From positions 1 to 64,000 of the forward strand of contig JAPJBO010000438.1 in NCBI GenBank assembly GCA_030068145.1: a DNA stretch of 64,000 nt, written 5' to 3'. Source of the stretch: Diplonema papillatum. Taxonomy: Eukaryota > Euglenozoa > Diplonemea > Diplonemida > Diplonemidae. The notes under the pieces are model-generated. The model saw nothing but the letters and a program-made list of their open reading frames with translations, was not told where the DNA came from and searched no databases. This document shows, one piece after another, positions 55,021-64,000 of the stretch (position 1 is its first letter; each line of letters begins with the position of its first letter). Both the position numbers and the translations under genes were made by a program.

Positions 55021-55660
55021 TTAGCTATAAAGCCCCTGCATCGCGGATTGTATGACGGGCACTTGCATGGGGATGACGTCAAAGCGCGTTCCTTTGATGA
55101 TCGGCAGGTACTGCATGATGTCGTACTCACCCGTCGCGACGCCCCTGCGGTGATTGCGCATCGAGTCGGTGAGCCCCTCCAGGTAGTCTCGGGTCCACTT
55201 AATCTCGTCCCACCACATCTCCCAGTCTTTGTACCGGTTGATCGGGTCGATCTCCTCCAGGATCAGGAACCGACTCTCGCCGAAGCCGGCCGGGCGGTAG
55301 CCGAGGGAGTACAAGACTTCGAGACATCCCTCACCTCGCCCCATGATCTCCTTCGCGAAGTTCTCGTTCGAATACCGCATGTGCTTCATCTCCATCGAAT
55401 CGGGGTGCCCGGCGAGGTTCTTGACGAAGACATGCAGGCTTCGTATGCTGTCGTCGAAGTCCCGCAAGCCGTCCCGGTTCGCGGCTTTGCCCTTCGCCAT
55501 GCAATTAGCGTGCAGCTTCAGTACCCCCGTGCGCAGCAGCTGCCGCGACGGAGTCGAGTTGAGGTACTGCTCGATCTCTTCTCGCTCCTTCTTCTCCTCC
55601 TCGTGCTGCACCTCTAGTTCCTCCTGCGCCTTCGCGGCCGCTTCAAGCGCTTCTTCGTAT
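55021..55660 (-). CDS. PUB-domain gene, last exon
   Basis: End of the coiled coil, the PUB-like domain, and a 65-residue C-terminal extension (DWEMWWDEIKWTRDYLEGLT...) ending SAMQGLYS. The extension is Trp-rich and I do not recognise it. Confidence 0.82.
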
Positions 55661-58452
55661 CTGTCGGGAGGTGCAACCAGTGGTTCTGCAGCACATAAAG
55701 CTACCGAGGCCTCCATCGAATTATCTTGCTAATACTGCAGGGAATAGTTGTGGGCAACAACCAGGAACACACTGGTAGGTGAGCAGCGACACCTCCCGCA
55801 AGTGAGCCAAGGGCGAAGGACGTACCTGCGGCTGCTGCGGCAGTTGCCCGGTGGGAACCCCACACGCAGAACGCGGGGAAGGGGAACGTGTTTTCCCAAC
55901 TACATTGAAGCCCCTTCCCGACCGCAGCATCCGAGGAAGGTGCCGACATGGAGGGTGCTACGATAGCCATGCACGGGTCTTGGGCGCGTGCCTCGTGCAG
56001 GGCGGGTGCTCTGTGATCCGCCGCGAAGTTCTCTCCTGGTGCAATCCGGAGAGACCGGCTTCTAGGTTCGGCTCACAGCCGGTTCCCTCGGGCGGCAACC
56101 CTAGAGCGCCAGACACAATCCATCTTAAAAAAAGGACCACACATACTGCAGGGAATAGTTGACAAGACCTCTTGAGCTTGTGCTACCCACAATTTGGGAG
56201 TCGGGTGGTTTCGAAGGAGGCGAGAGGGGGAGAAAACAACACAACTACAAAGTGGGTATATTTTGCGATAACCAATTTCTGCCTCCCTGGAGACAGTATT
56301 TGTTACAGCTAAAAAGAACGTTGGCAGCGGTTTAACCAAATCACATACATGTGTATATTCATGTAAGGGATTCTGATCAACGCATTTTGTTTGTGCGTGC
56401 CGGGTGATCATTTTCCCACTCGTATTTACCCTGTGTATATTCAGGTAAGGAATTCTGATCAATCACCAAAACACGCTGCCTACGTCTTTTTAGCCTGCAC
56501 AACACATTTTGAAGGGCAACCCGCACGATTGTTAGTACTAAAAAGAAGAAAATTCTTGAAATACTCGAGGGACTGCCTTGTCGAGGGGGAGAACAATACA
56601 ACGACAAAGTGGGTCTTTTTCGTTGAACGCTTACGCCAGCCACTAAACCCAGATTTACCTGTGCTTCGGGTGGGCTACAGCACATTTTACCTCCTTTGAT
56701 CTATCGCAACTGGCAGTCTCCTCAAGCATTTCCTACAAAGCAGGTGCTTATACAAAAAAAAGAAGGTGCCCAAACCTTCTCTGACGGTCCACTTCCGCTT
56801 GCGCGGCTTCTTGCCGCCGCTGCTCGTCGGCCGCTGCGGCCTCGGCTTCGATTTGGCGGAGGCGCTCGGCCCTCTTCAGCTGCTCTTCTTGCGTCATCAG
56901 CGCAGCTTTCGCCGCTTCCTCTCGCTTCGCAGCTTCGAAGGGTTTGTACTGCGAAATGACCGTCGCCTCCACGTCCGCCACGTGCGTCGAGGCCTCGTCA
57001 AACCTTTCGTACAGCGCGAGCACCTGCAGGATGGGGTTGTGTGTCCGATCGAAAAAAAAAGCTGCCTTTTCTCGGATGCGACATCTAAGCCGTTACCGAC
57101 GCGGTATTTCTCCCTTGAGGTTTCACATGTTACAGAACGCGGGGGCTTCGTGCTGCGGCGTGCTGCGCGCTTGTCCCCGCGGCGGCGCAGAACGAGACGG
57201 CCGCCGCCACCGCGGCCGCGTCGCAGACAGCGAGTGCAAATGTGTCGGCCACGGCTGCGAGCACCGAAACCGGCGCGCCGTTGTCTCTCGGTCGTTGAGA
57301 TACGATCGACTACTGCCCCTTTGAAAGCTGAAGAATGAATGGACTGATCAAAGCATCGATCTAGGACAATATCTGGTATCGGGGAATCTCTGATTCGTCA
57401 AAGTTTCCTCGGTCTAGTCTGGTTTGAGTGACAAGAAACCTGGTTGATCCTGCCAGTAGTCAGACGGCTCATTAAATCGGTGGCAAGCTACGCGTGGAAG
57501 GTGCCTCTTGGGCCCAGTTGGATAACAATGATAACTCCATTGCTAATACATGTCCGAAGAATCCAACTCGCTTTAACTCTGTGGCCTTAAAACCGTGGGG
57601 TCGAGGTGGACCGAGATAAGAACCAACGCTAGCAATAGCAGCGGTGTGTGGATGAAACAGGTCAATCGAGTGATAGCACACGACTTCAAGTCGGAGCAAG
57701 CCCGCAAGAGCTTCTGCCCTATCAGCTTTTGACGGTAGTGTAGTGGACTACCGTGGCTGTAACGGGCAACGGAGAATTAGGCTTCGACTCCGGAGAGGGA
57801 GCCTGAGAAACGGCCACCACATCGCGGCGGTATCACCGGTCAGTTTACCGCAGCGTGGGTCTTTTTTGGCTGAGCGCTTGCGCCCGACACTGAACTCAGG
57901 TCCCAGATTTCCTTGTGTTTCATGTGGGCAGCTGCGCACTTCCTCCTTTGCAACCGGCGGCCTCCTTGTGGATATCCTACAACGCAGGCGCTTATGAGCC
58001 GGCGTCCCTTCCTCTTGAAACTGCATCGAAGTGCCTGCCGCTGTTCATCACAGTGAATCACGGTCCACCACGGTCTATCAGGTCCATCCCTAGAGCTGCA
58101 TCGAATTGCTCGGTGCTGTATGCTTCGGTCTATCACGGTCTATCAAGAGGGGATGGACCTGCTCAGCTTATTCGAGAACAAGAAAGGCGGGATGCGGTAC
58201 CTTGGTGACCATAGCTTCGCCGTAGATCTGCTTCCCCGGGTCCTTCTCGTCGGCCTTCTTCTTCAGCTTGAGAATTCTCGGTTCAAATTCCTCCGAAAGC
58301 TCTTTGCACTTGTCGAGGGCTGCCTTTTTCGCCGGAACCGGCACCCCGTCGTCAGCCATGGCCCGCAAGCCGGCTTCGATGTCGTCGACTGCGTTCGAGC
58401 ATTTTGTGAACTCGGTCATCAAGGGCTGGTGGCGGTTTTCGTGTTGGACCAC
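55021..58452 (-). CDS. PUB-domain protein with coiled coil (3 exons seen)
   Basis: Exons 58452-58201, 57023-56776 and 55660-55021 join in phase (donors AAG|GTACCG and AAG|GTTTGG; acceptors CCTGCAG and CCGACAG) to 379 codons plus TAA. The N-terminal 170 residues are helical. A long Glu/Ala/Arg/Gln coiled coil (about 125-225) spans the exon 2-3 junction. Then a PUB/PUG-like domain: LRDFDDSIRSLHVFVKNLAG, NENFAKEIMGRGEGCLEVLY and a SLGYRP..RFLILEE strand. PUB domains bind the C-terminal tail of p97/VCP, as in PNGase and HOIP, so a role in p97-linked ubiquitin quality control is inferred. No transglutaminase or RBR domain seen. The 5' end may be incomplete. Confidence 0.75.
56381..56753 (+). repeat. 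Repeat R2, copy 8 (full length, unoccupied)
   Basis: Contains GATTGTTAGTACTAAAAAG at the site equivalent to the Mutator-like insertion. Ends 23 bp from the middle exon of the PUB-domain gene. Confidence 0.8.
56776..57023 (-). CDS. PUB-domain gene, middle exon (coiled coil)
   Basis: Begins VLALYERFDEAS. Ends in phase 2 inside the coiled coil (EVDRQR), which exon 3 continues with RYEEALEAAAKAQEELE. Confidence 0.78.
57437..57823 (+). rRNA. SSU (18S) rRNA 5' fragment, internally deleted
   Basis: Starts with the universal AACCTGGTTGATCCTGCCAG and continues through CGGCTCATTAAATCGG, GCTAATACATGT, TTCTGCCCTATCAGCTTT and GGAGAGGGAGCCTGAGAAAC, ending at CGGCCACCACATC. This is about the first 400 nt of 18S, minus about 75 nt after GTAGTCAG. 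It lies in intron 1 of the PUB-domain gene, on the opposite strand. Surely non-functional alone. Confidence 0.93.
57855..57996 (+). repeat. Repeat R2, copy 9 (diverged 3' end)
   Basis: Lies between the SSU rRNA 5' fragment and an inverted R9 copy. Confidence 0.68.
57999..58163 (-). repeat. Repeat R9, copy 2 (inverted)
   Basis: Reverse complement of the 16.7-kb copy over about 165 bp. It ends 38 bp before the first visible exon of the PUB-domain gene. A stub is at 47925-47955. Confidence 0.8.
58201..58452 (-). CDS. PUB-domain gene, first visible exon
   Basis: Residues 1-84 from MVQHENRHQP. A CCACCAG at 58416-58422 could instead be an acceptor from an earlier exon. Helical, Lys/Glu-rich. Confidence 0.6.
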
Positions 58453-58750
58453 GTGTTTTCGTGTGTGGGGTGTGCGTGTTAAAGCCCAGTTTGTGGGTAA
58501 TCCCTGCGCGGAATATAGCCCATTTTTCCGCCCTTTTACGTTACTGCCGAGGCTCCTGCCGCCCGCTCGTGATGGTTACCCATTGTGTGCGAAGCTTCGT
58601 CTGGCACGTGCGTTTTTGCCTCATGGTTTACATGTTGCTGGTCACAGCATCTTTCTGGGAGCAGCCGTGGGTGTGCGGTCCCGTTTGATCCCCCTCGAAG
58701 TACGGCCACGCTCAGCTTTGGCTAGGTGACGGTCGACGCCCTTGCTGGGA

Positions 58751-58923
58751 GATTGCAAGAACGTGCTTGGAATGGGTATGTGCTCAACACCGCACTGGTC
58801 CCGTCTGCGCCGTGTTTCAGTCCTTTAAGCCACGGACACATTAGGCGGACCATCATCAGCGCGGAACCTGAGTGTCTGCAGACAGGACTGCGGTGTGAGT
58901 CTGGTTTATCAGGCGGCTGTTCG
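58751..58923 (+). repeat. Repeat R3, copy 6 (full length)
   Basis: Upstream of the PUB-domain gene, about 300 bp from its first visible exon. Confidence 0.78.
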
Positions 58924-59568
58924 ACCACCCGTGCTACTAGACTGGCTGGGAGAGGGTCTTTACTTCTGTTCGCATGGTGCTCCGGTGCGTGTGTGTATGT
59001 GGGTTGAGGCTCAGGAGTGGGTAACCCCTGAGCGGAGCCCATCTCCACAACGCGTTCACGTTACTGCTGTGCATGGTTGTATTGTCCGTATGAAAGCGGG
59101 TAGCGTGTCATTCGTGGACGCAACAGGTTGCCCGTTGTTTCCTGTGGATACCTTGACTGCTCTGAATCGGAAATGTTCTGCTGAAGCGAAACTCAATTGC
59201 TCGGCCCTGGAAAGTCTTGTGTTCCGAGCCAGGGCGCGTGCGCTAGCAGAGCTTGGCAGTGCAGGAAAGGCCTTGCATGGCCAGCATAGATTGCCACTTT
59301 GACGAATCGGAGAGCGGACTCCTGTTGCAGCGATTTTTGCCATATCAGAGCAAGCAAGAGGCTGAAGAAGAGGGTGAGTCGACGGCCTGCTTCGGGCGGT
59401 CGTCGTGATGAGTACGATAGAAAACAACAAAAAAAAAGGTTTAACAAAAAAAGGCCACCGTGAAAGGAGGACAAGGCCGGAGGGGTGGGACAAAAAGAAC
59501 GAGCTGCGCGTTTGTTCTCGTCGCCGCCATGTGTTCGCCCGTTTTTTTTGTGATCCGGTGAACCGCCG

Positions 59569-59572
59569 TCTC

Positions 59573-59605
<33 letters not shown>

Positions 59606-59610
59606 TTCAG
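59569..59610. repeat. TC microsatellite 3' of RPLP2
   Basis: TCTCTCTC tract 360 bp downstream of the RPLP2 stop. Confidence 0.88.
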
Positions 59611-59971
59611 GCCTTTTTTCGTGACTAGGGCTGTCGTGTATTGTCTCTCCGAAGAGACCGAAAGAGACCGACTTCGAAATGCCCTGCCTGCCCATACTGA
59701 AAGCGTTCCTTTCCTTCCAAACGAGACTGGTGCAAGGTGTCTGTGAAGAGAACAGAAACGGACCAGGCTTGCGGGTTTCCTCTTCTCCTTTTTCTACTAC
59801 TTCTGTTTACGAAATTCTGCAGGGTTTTCTTGTTTTTTCTTTTTTTTTTAAAAGAGACTCGTTTTCATGTTTTTTTGTTCCTCCGCTTCTTTTCTGCTCC
59901 AGACATACGGCGACGTTGCGGACGTAGGACAGAACAGAAGGAGGGAGGGGACGGGCGTGCGTCCGGCGCGC

Positions 59972-60295
59972 TTAGTCGAAGAGACCGAAGTCGTCCATGC
60001 CCTCGTCGGACTCCTCCTTGACCTCCTCCTTCTTCGCCTCGGCCTTCGGCGCCTCGGCAGCGGCGCCCGCGGCCGGGGCCGCCGCGGCACCACCACCACC
60101 GCCCAGCGAGGCCATCTTGGCGGATCCCGCGGTGATCAGCTCGTTGACGTCCTTGCCAGCGACCTCGCCCATGAAGTCGTTGAGCCTCTCCTCGTCGATC
60201 TCGCAGTCAACGGACGACAGGATCGTTTTGATGTCCTCGGCAGTCGGAGCGTCCTTGCTCAGCTTGGCCATCAGGAATGCCGCCACGTACTTCAT
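59972..60295 (-). CDS. RPLP2: 60S acidic ribosomal protein P2
   Basis: 107 aa, intronless. Dimerises with P1 on the uL10/P0 stalk and recruits translation GTPases. [20 protein letters not shown] opens the helical dimerisation domain. An Ala/Gly hinge follows (about residues 63-83), then an acidic Lys/Glu tail and the invariant end [12 protein letters not shown]. Length is normal for P2 (105-115 aa). MKYVAA rather than a P1-type start supports P2. The start codon is the only Met upstream of the fold. The upstream side is CCGCCCC-rich and within 200 bp of a TGTAATCGAG repeat unit. Confidence 0.97.
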   Translation of the reverse strand: MKYVAAFLMAKLSKDAPTAEDIKTILSSVDCEIDEERLNDFMGEVAGKDVNELITAGSAKMASLGGGGGAAAAPAAGAAAEAPKAEAKKEEVKEESDEGMDDFGLFD

Positions 60296-60455
60296 TTTGT
60301 CTTATTAGTTTAGGCTGAAGGGGGCGGGGTTCCCTGTTCAGTTCAGGTTTGATGTTTGAACACTGACCACGGTTGTGATACGAATCGTTTATTGTATTTT
60401 ATTGTATTTTTATTGTACAGATTTTCGTATATTTGAGCCAATTCACCCACCCCCT

Positions 60456-60535
60456 GATCGAGCGTAATCGAGTGTAATATTTTGGATTAGAATGCAAAGA
60501 TTCTGTGGCGATAATCTGCATCGCCGACGACGCGG
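60456..60535. repeat. TGTAATCGAG-type repeats and start of the first Cys/His unit
   Basis: GAGCGTAATCGAGTGTAAT followed by the 50-bp unit start, which is repeated at 61549-61600 and, diverged, at 831-892. Confidence 0.75.
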
Positions 60536-61483
60536 TTATCTCTTCGCACGTGAAGTGTCATGCTTTCGCCTCTTTAGCTCGTCTTGATCGTCGCGCTCAG
60601 GCGCGCGTTTGGTGCTTCGCTTCTTCTTCGATTGCTCGTCGAGGTTCATCGGTTGCGCGTCGATTTCTGCTTTTTCTCGGCGCCTGGGCGATGGTCGTGG
60701 CGCATCGACGCGTCCTTTGCGTCTTTTCGGTACCGGCTCCGCCGCGGAGTCCGATTGCCGCTTCTTCGCTGGCGTTGGTGCCGTCTTCCCGACCTTCGCT
60801 GCTGATGTCGGCGTTGATGTTGCGGGCTCTCGCTCGCCTTCCGCTGCTTCCCGCAGAATGAACACCACGTTCTCACGTCTCGCCTGTCTCGGCGCTGTCG
60901 CGGCGCCCTCCGGCTCCGCCTTCCTCTTCTTCGATGCTGCTTCTTCTCCTCTCGCCACGGCCGCCCGGTGGTGCCCCTTCCGACAGCACAGTTTGGGCCT
61001 TCGACTCCGCAAGTCCGCGAGCCGGCTGCAGTGCGCACACGTCGGCATGCCATGATCAAGGCACCGGTGGTGTCCGTTGCGGCAGCACTCCGCGATCGTC
61101 TTGCACGTCGCGCATTGCGTCAGGCGGTGCTGCGCGCAGAACTTCACCGCAAGGCCGTCGTCTTCCTTGTGGTGGGCCTTACAGCACCACGCCACCGACT
61201 TGCCCTGGCGCTTGCACCCGTCGCATTTCACCTTTTGGTGCTCGTGGCACACCCGCTCACCCCACTTTTCGTGTCGGGGAGCCCCTTCCGGCACGTACCA
61301 CGGATCCCCTCCGACGACTGCCGTCTTCTTGCCTTTCTTCTTCTCCGTAGCGTCGTTGAACACCGCCCATCTCGCCGCACGCTCCGCTCTTCCACCTCCG
61401 TACGTCGGGAAAAGATCCATCACCCACGCCTCGCCGTTGAATCCGTGCCGAGCCGTCGTCAGTTGTGTCTCGAACACTTCCAT
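60536..61483 (-). CDS. Cys/His-rich protein, unknown family
   Basis: 315 aa, single exon. Residues about 80-175 carry repeated Zn-ligand-like units: C-x2-H-x4-C-x2-C, then a CC-x2-HH step (CHEHQKVKCDGC, WCCKAHH, CAQHRLTQCATC, ECCRNGHHRCLDH, CAHC, LCCRKGHH). The rest is basic and low-complexity with several Lys/Arg clusters (KKRKAE, KRRKGR, SKKKRSTKR) that look like nuclear signals. I do not recognise the family. It is bounded by TGTAATCGAG repeats and by a 50-bp segment that also starts the next copy and occurs at 831-892, so it may belong to a mobile or amplifying unit. Confidence 0.68.
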   Translation of the reverse strand: MEVFETQLTTARHGFNGEAWVMDLFPTYGGGRAERAARWAVFNDATEKKKGKKTAVVGGDPWYVPEGAPRHEKWGERVCHEHQKVKCDGCKRQGKSVAWCCKAHHKEDDGLAVKFCAQHRLTQCATCKTIAECCRNGHHRCLDHGMPTCAHCSRLADLRSRRPKLCCRKGHHRAAVARGEEAASKKRKAEPEGAATAPRQARRENVVFILREAAEGEREPATSTPTSAAKVGKTAPTPAKKRQSDSAAEPVPKRRKGRVDAPRPSPRRREKAEIDAQPMNLDEQSKKKRSTKRAPERDDQDELKRRKHDTSRAKR

Positions 61484-61513
61484 CGTCTCCGTACCACCAC
61501 GGAAGATTGGCCT

Positions 61514-61548
61514 CGTGTAATCGAGTGTAGTAGAGTGTAATCGTTTGG
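61514..61548. repeat. TGTAATCGAG-type repeats between the two Cys/His units
   Basis: Three to four units directly before the shared TTGGATTAGAATGCAAAGAA start of the second unit. Confidence 0.78.
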
Positions 61549-61598
61549 ATTAGAATGCAAAGAATCTGTGGCGATAATCTGCATCGCCGACGGCGCGG

Positions 61599-62190
61599 TT
61601 ATCTCTTCGCACGTGATGTGTCATGCTTTCGCCTCTTTAGCTCGTCTTGATCGTCGCGCTCAGGCGCGCGTTTGGTGCTTCGCTTCTTCTTCGATTGCTC
61701 GTCGAGGTTCATCGGTTGCGCGTCGATTTCTGCTTTTTCCCAGCGCCTGGGCGATGGTCGTGGCGCATCGACGCGTCCTTTGCGTCTTTTCGGTACCGGC
61801 TCCGCCGCGGAGTCTGGTTGCCGCTTCTTCGCTGGCGTTGGCGCCGTCTTCCCGACCTTCGCTGCTGATGTCGGCATTGATGTTGCGGGTTCTCGCTCGT
61901 CTTCCTCTGCTTCCGGCAGAACGAGCACCACGTTCTCACGTTTCGCCTGTCTCGGCGCTGGCGCGGGACCCTCCGGCTCCGCCTTCCTCTTCTTCGCCGT
62001 TGTTTCTTCACCTCTCGCCACGGCCGCCCGGTGGTGCCCTTTCCTGCAGCAGTGCCCGGGTCTCCTACTCCTCAGGTCGGCGTGTTTCTTACAGCCGTCG
62101 CACGTCGGCATGCCATGATCGAGGCATCGGTGGTGATGGTTGCGACAGCACTCCGCTGTCGTCTTACACGTGGCGCACTGCGTCAGCAGT
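61599..62190 (-). pseudogene. Truncated tandem copy of the Cys/His-rich gene
   Basis: Homology to the preceding gene runs from 62190 (LTQCATCKTTAECCRN) to the shared C-terminus ...HDTSRAKR. The first 130 or so residues are missing. An internal Met (62111, MPTCDGC) would leave 170 aa. The truncation lies at the 62166-62201 palindrome. DNA identity in the tail is about 95%, so the duplication is recent. Confidence 0.72.
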
Positions 62191-62201
62191 GCGCCACGTG
62201 T
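62166..62201. repeat. Perfect 16-bp-arm palindrome at the truncation point
   Basis: ACACGTGGCGCACTGC, then GTCA, then the exact complement. The right arm copies 16 bp of the gene in reverse, so it looks like a foldback made when the copy broke. Confidence 0.9.
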
Positions 62202-62215
62202 GTGTAGAAGAGTAG

Positions 62216-62275
62216 TGTAATCGAGTGTAGTAGAGTGTAGAAGAGTGTAGTCGAGCGTTGTAGAGTGTGATCGAA
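62216..62275. repeat. TGTAATCGAG-type 10-bp repeats next to the truncated copy
   Basis: Degenerate units (GTGTAATCGA, GTGTAGTAGA, GTGTAGAAGA, GTGTAGTCGA). Confidence 0.8.
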
Positions 62276-63905
62276 ATTGACACTAGTATTTTGGGTTCGA
62301 CCACTGGTGGACCCCTGGCTGACCCATGAGCGACCATGTTGACCACTGTCTGGCCCAAGAAGTGCCAAGCACAAGCATACGAGGGACGGAAACCGCAGGT
62401 GTGGGCCTTCACCGTGGTGGAGCCAGGCTAGATTCGGGGTGGCGCCCTGGGAGGGACAGGGACGGGGGTAGTCACGCCTTAGTCCCAGGGCCTCTCCCCA
62501 CCCATCTGTATGTGTTCTCCTGGTCATCGCTACCGCGCTGACCTTTCCCTCAAAGCCCGCTGCCCACTGCCCTACAAGAGACATGCTTTGCACTCTCTGA
62601 ATGCCCATTGACTGTGCTCCGCTTCAGCCGACTGCTTTGGAAGAGGTACTGTGCTCCGTTTGGTGCCGACTGCCCTGCCAGAGACGTGCTTGCAGACAGA
62701 GGTCGGCCGCCGCTACTTTGGTTTTCTCTCGCGTCTTCCCAGCTCCGCCACCTTCCCAGAGGCTTGGGGAGAGCCACGTGCTCCGGCTGTAAGGGGAGAC
62801 CGAGGTGCGACGCTGGCCCCGGTCGCAATCTGTATGTGCCGGCCCGGCCCGATTAGGCCTTTGGAGTACCGCGTGAATGGCGCGATTGGGCCCACGCGCA
62901 TGCAGCCTGTCTGCTCGCAGTCACGCCGGCCGGCCCGCAACCGCAACCACATTCGCTTGTGCCCACACACCAGCTCTTCTTATCGAGCTATTAAGGAGCA
63001 TAACCGAGGATCCGAGGCGGGATCATGCCCCACAGTGGCCGCACGAGAGCAGACAGCGATGAAGGCCGCAGGGACAGGGTGTGTCAGCCACAATAACGGC
63101 AGGTTCCTCCCGCAGACGCACTACCCATCGGAATGTGACAGCGCAAGTAGGCTCGATGGAAGCACGAAGTGAAGCAGGATAGACGAGCTACGGAGACGAG
63201 ACGAGTCGTGTACCAGGGGCAGGCCGGGACGATGAACCGCATGAAGCCGAAGAAAAAGTTCAAGAACGAAGCAACACCACAAGCCGCGTGCAGCCAAGCA
63301 GACCTCCCGGAACCTACGTGGGCAGTAACGAGGAGCCAACAGATGAGTGTCCACTGAACCCCCTTGTCAATACCCCCAACGACTATGGCACGAATTGCGC
63401 AATGCCAGACGGTAGCGTCTGACAATGGCATGCGTGACATTGCAGTGCCTAAAGGTGAGATTAGCCTCCGTTTTCAACCGCCTTGTTGTCGCCAGGGAGA
63501 TCGAACCCACAAACAGAAACTTGACATCTTCGAGGACAGGGTGTCTGCCAAGCGCTTGCCCTATCGCCTGGAACTGCCCCGCAGGGAATGCCAAAAGGCT
63601 CGAGTATTAGCTGCGCTAAATTGCAAAGGTTGCTAATACGGGAAAACGGGTACCCGAGCCCCTATGCACTCGACAACCTGCTTCCACAAGTCAGTCCGAA
63701 CTTCCTCGTCCCCTGCTGCACTGCCTGGCTACATCCTTTTTTCAGACGAATATGCTTCTTTTTGTTCGATATTCGATGATCGTGCTATCAGCATCTTTAG
63801 CCCCAGAAGAAGGCTCGATAATAGACACGTTGCATCAGCTAATCAGGATTGGCTGAGTGCTGTGTGTGTAATCAATTGTTACAGTACCCCCCCAATTCAC
63901 CAAAA
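62276..63905. other. Right-end region without a supported gene
   Basis: Moderately GC-rich; frames up to 173 aa overlap one another on both strands with no recognised domain or repeat. Confidence 0.4.
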
Positions 63906-63985
63906 GCTGATCGATTGTAATCGATCGTAATCGAGTGTAATCGAGTGTAATCGACGCGTAATCGAGTGTAATCGAGCTCAAGTCG
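63906..63985. repeat. TGTAATCGAG repeat array at the right end of the window
   Basis: At least six near-perfect 10-bp units (GTAATCGAGT). Composition is unlike common telomere repeats. Confidence 0.85.
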
Positions 63986-64000
63986 CTTTCAGGGGGGGTA

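Noticed and set aside
57437..57823. Functional 18S rRNA gene
   Set aside because: Only about 400 nt, with a 75-nt deletion near the 5' end, lying antisense in an intron.

Overview
This is nuclear DNA from a eukaryote, most likely a protist. The evidence is GT-AG introns, GC-rich exons set in a repeat-laden background, eukaryotic rRNA fragments, a CCR4-NOT scaffold gene, a P-stalk ribosomal protein gene and several classes of eukaryotic transposon. I could not place the lineage: the SSU rRNA fragments are clearly eukaryotic but divergent.

Most of the window (5.9-50.0 kb, minus strand) holds two head-to-tail copies of a full-length CNOT1/NOT1 gene. Copy A runs 21811 to 5914 and copy B runs 50026 to 28071. 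I joined 11 exons for each by hand. All ten intron positions and phases are the same in the two copies, and the joined exons give open frames of 2227 and 2229 codons. The introns are unrelated in length and content. Protein similarity is moderate, but some patches are almost identical at the DNA level, which points to gene conversion.

The introns and spacers are a transposon landscape. Copy B intron 10 carries a complete tyrosine-recombinase retrotransposon (28862-33717, Gag, YR, RT-RNase H, split direct repeats) inside a TG microsatellite. Copy B intron 6 carries a 1.1-kb Mutator-like element with a 9-bp target duplication. Copy B intron 8 carries a 640-bp hAT-like element with an 8-bp target duplication. 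A 3.2-kb pogo-type element (50367-53541) lies upstream of copy B and encodes a transposase continuous with a C48/Ulp1-like cysteine peptidase. A piggyBac-like MITE, about eleven dispersed repeat families and five or more minisatellites fill much of the rest.

Fragments of SSU and LSU rRNA genes are scattered through introns and spacers. Some have internal duplications, and two SSU pieces abut one another in rRNA coordinates.

The right end (55.0-62.2 kb, minus strand) holds a three-exon PUB-domain protein gene, an intronless RPLP2 gene, and a Cys/His-rich gene of unknown family with a truncated tandem copy that ends at a perfect palindrome. From 62.3 kb to the end I see only 10-bp TGTAATCGAG-type repeats and unassigned sequence.

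CNOT1 (mRNA deadenylation scaffold), RPLP2 (translation) and the PUB protein (possible p97/VCP link) are housekeeping genes with no obvious shared pathway. Exon limits come from reading splice motifs by eye and have not been checked against transcripts.
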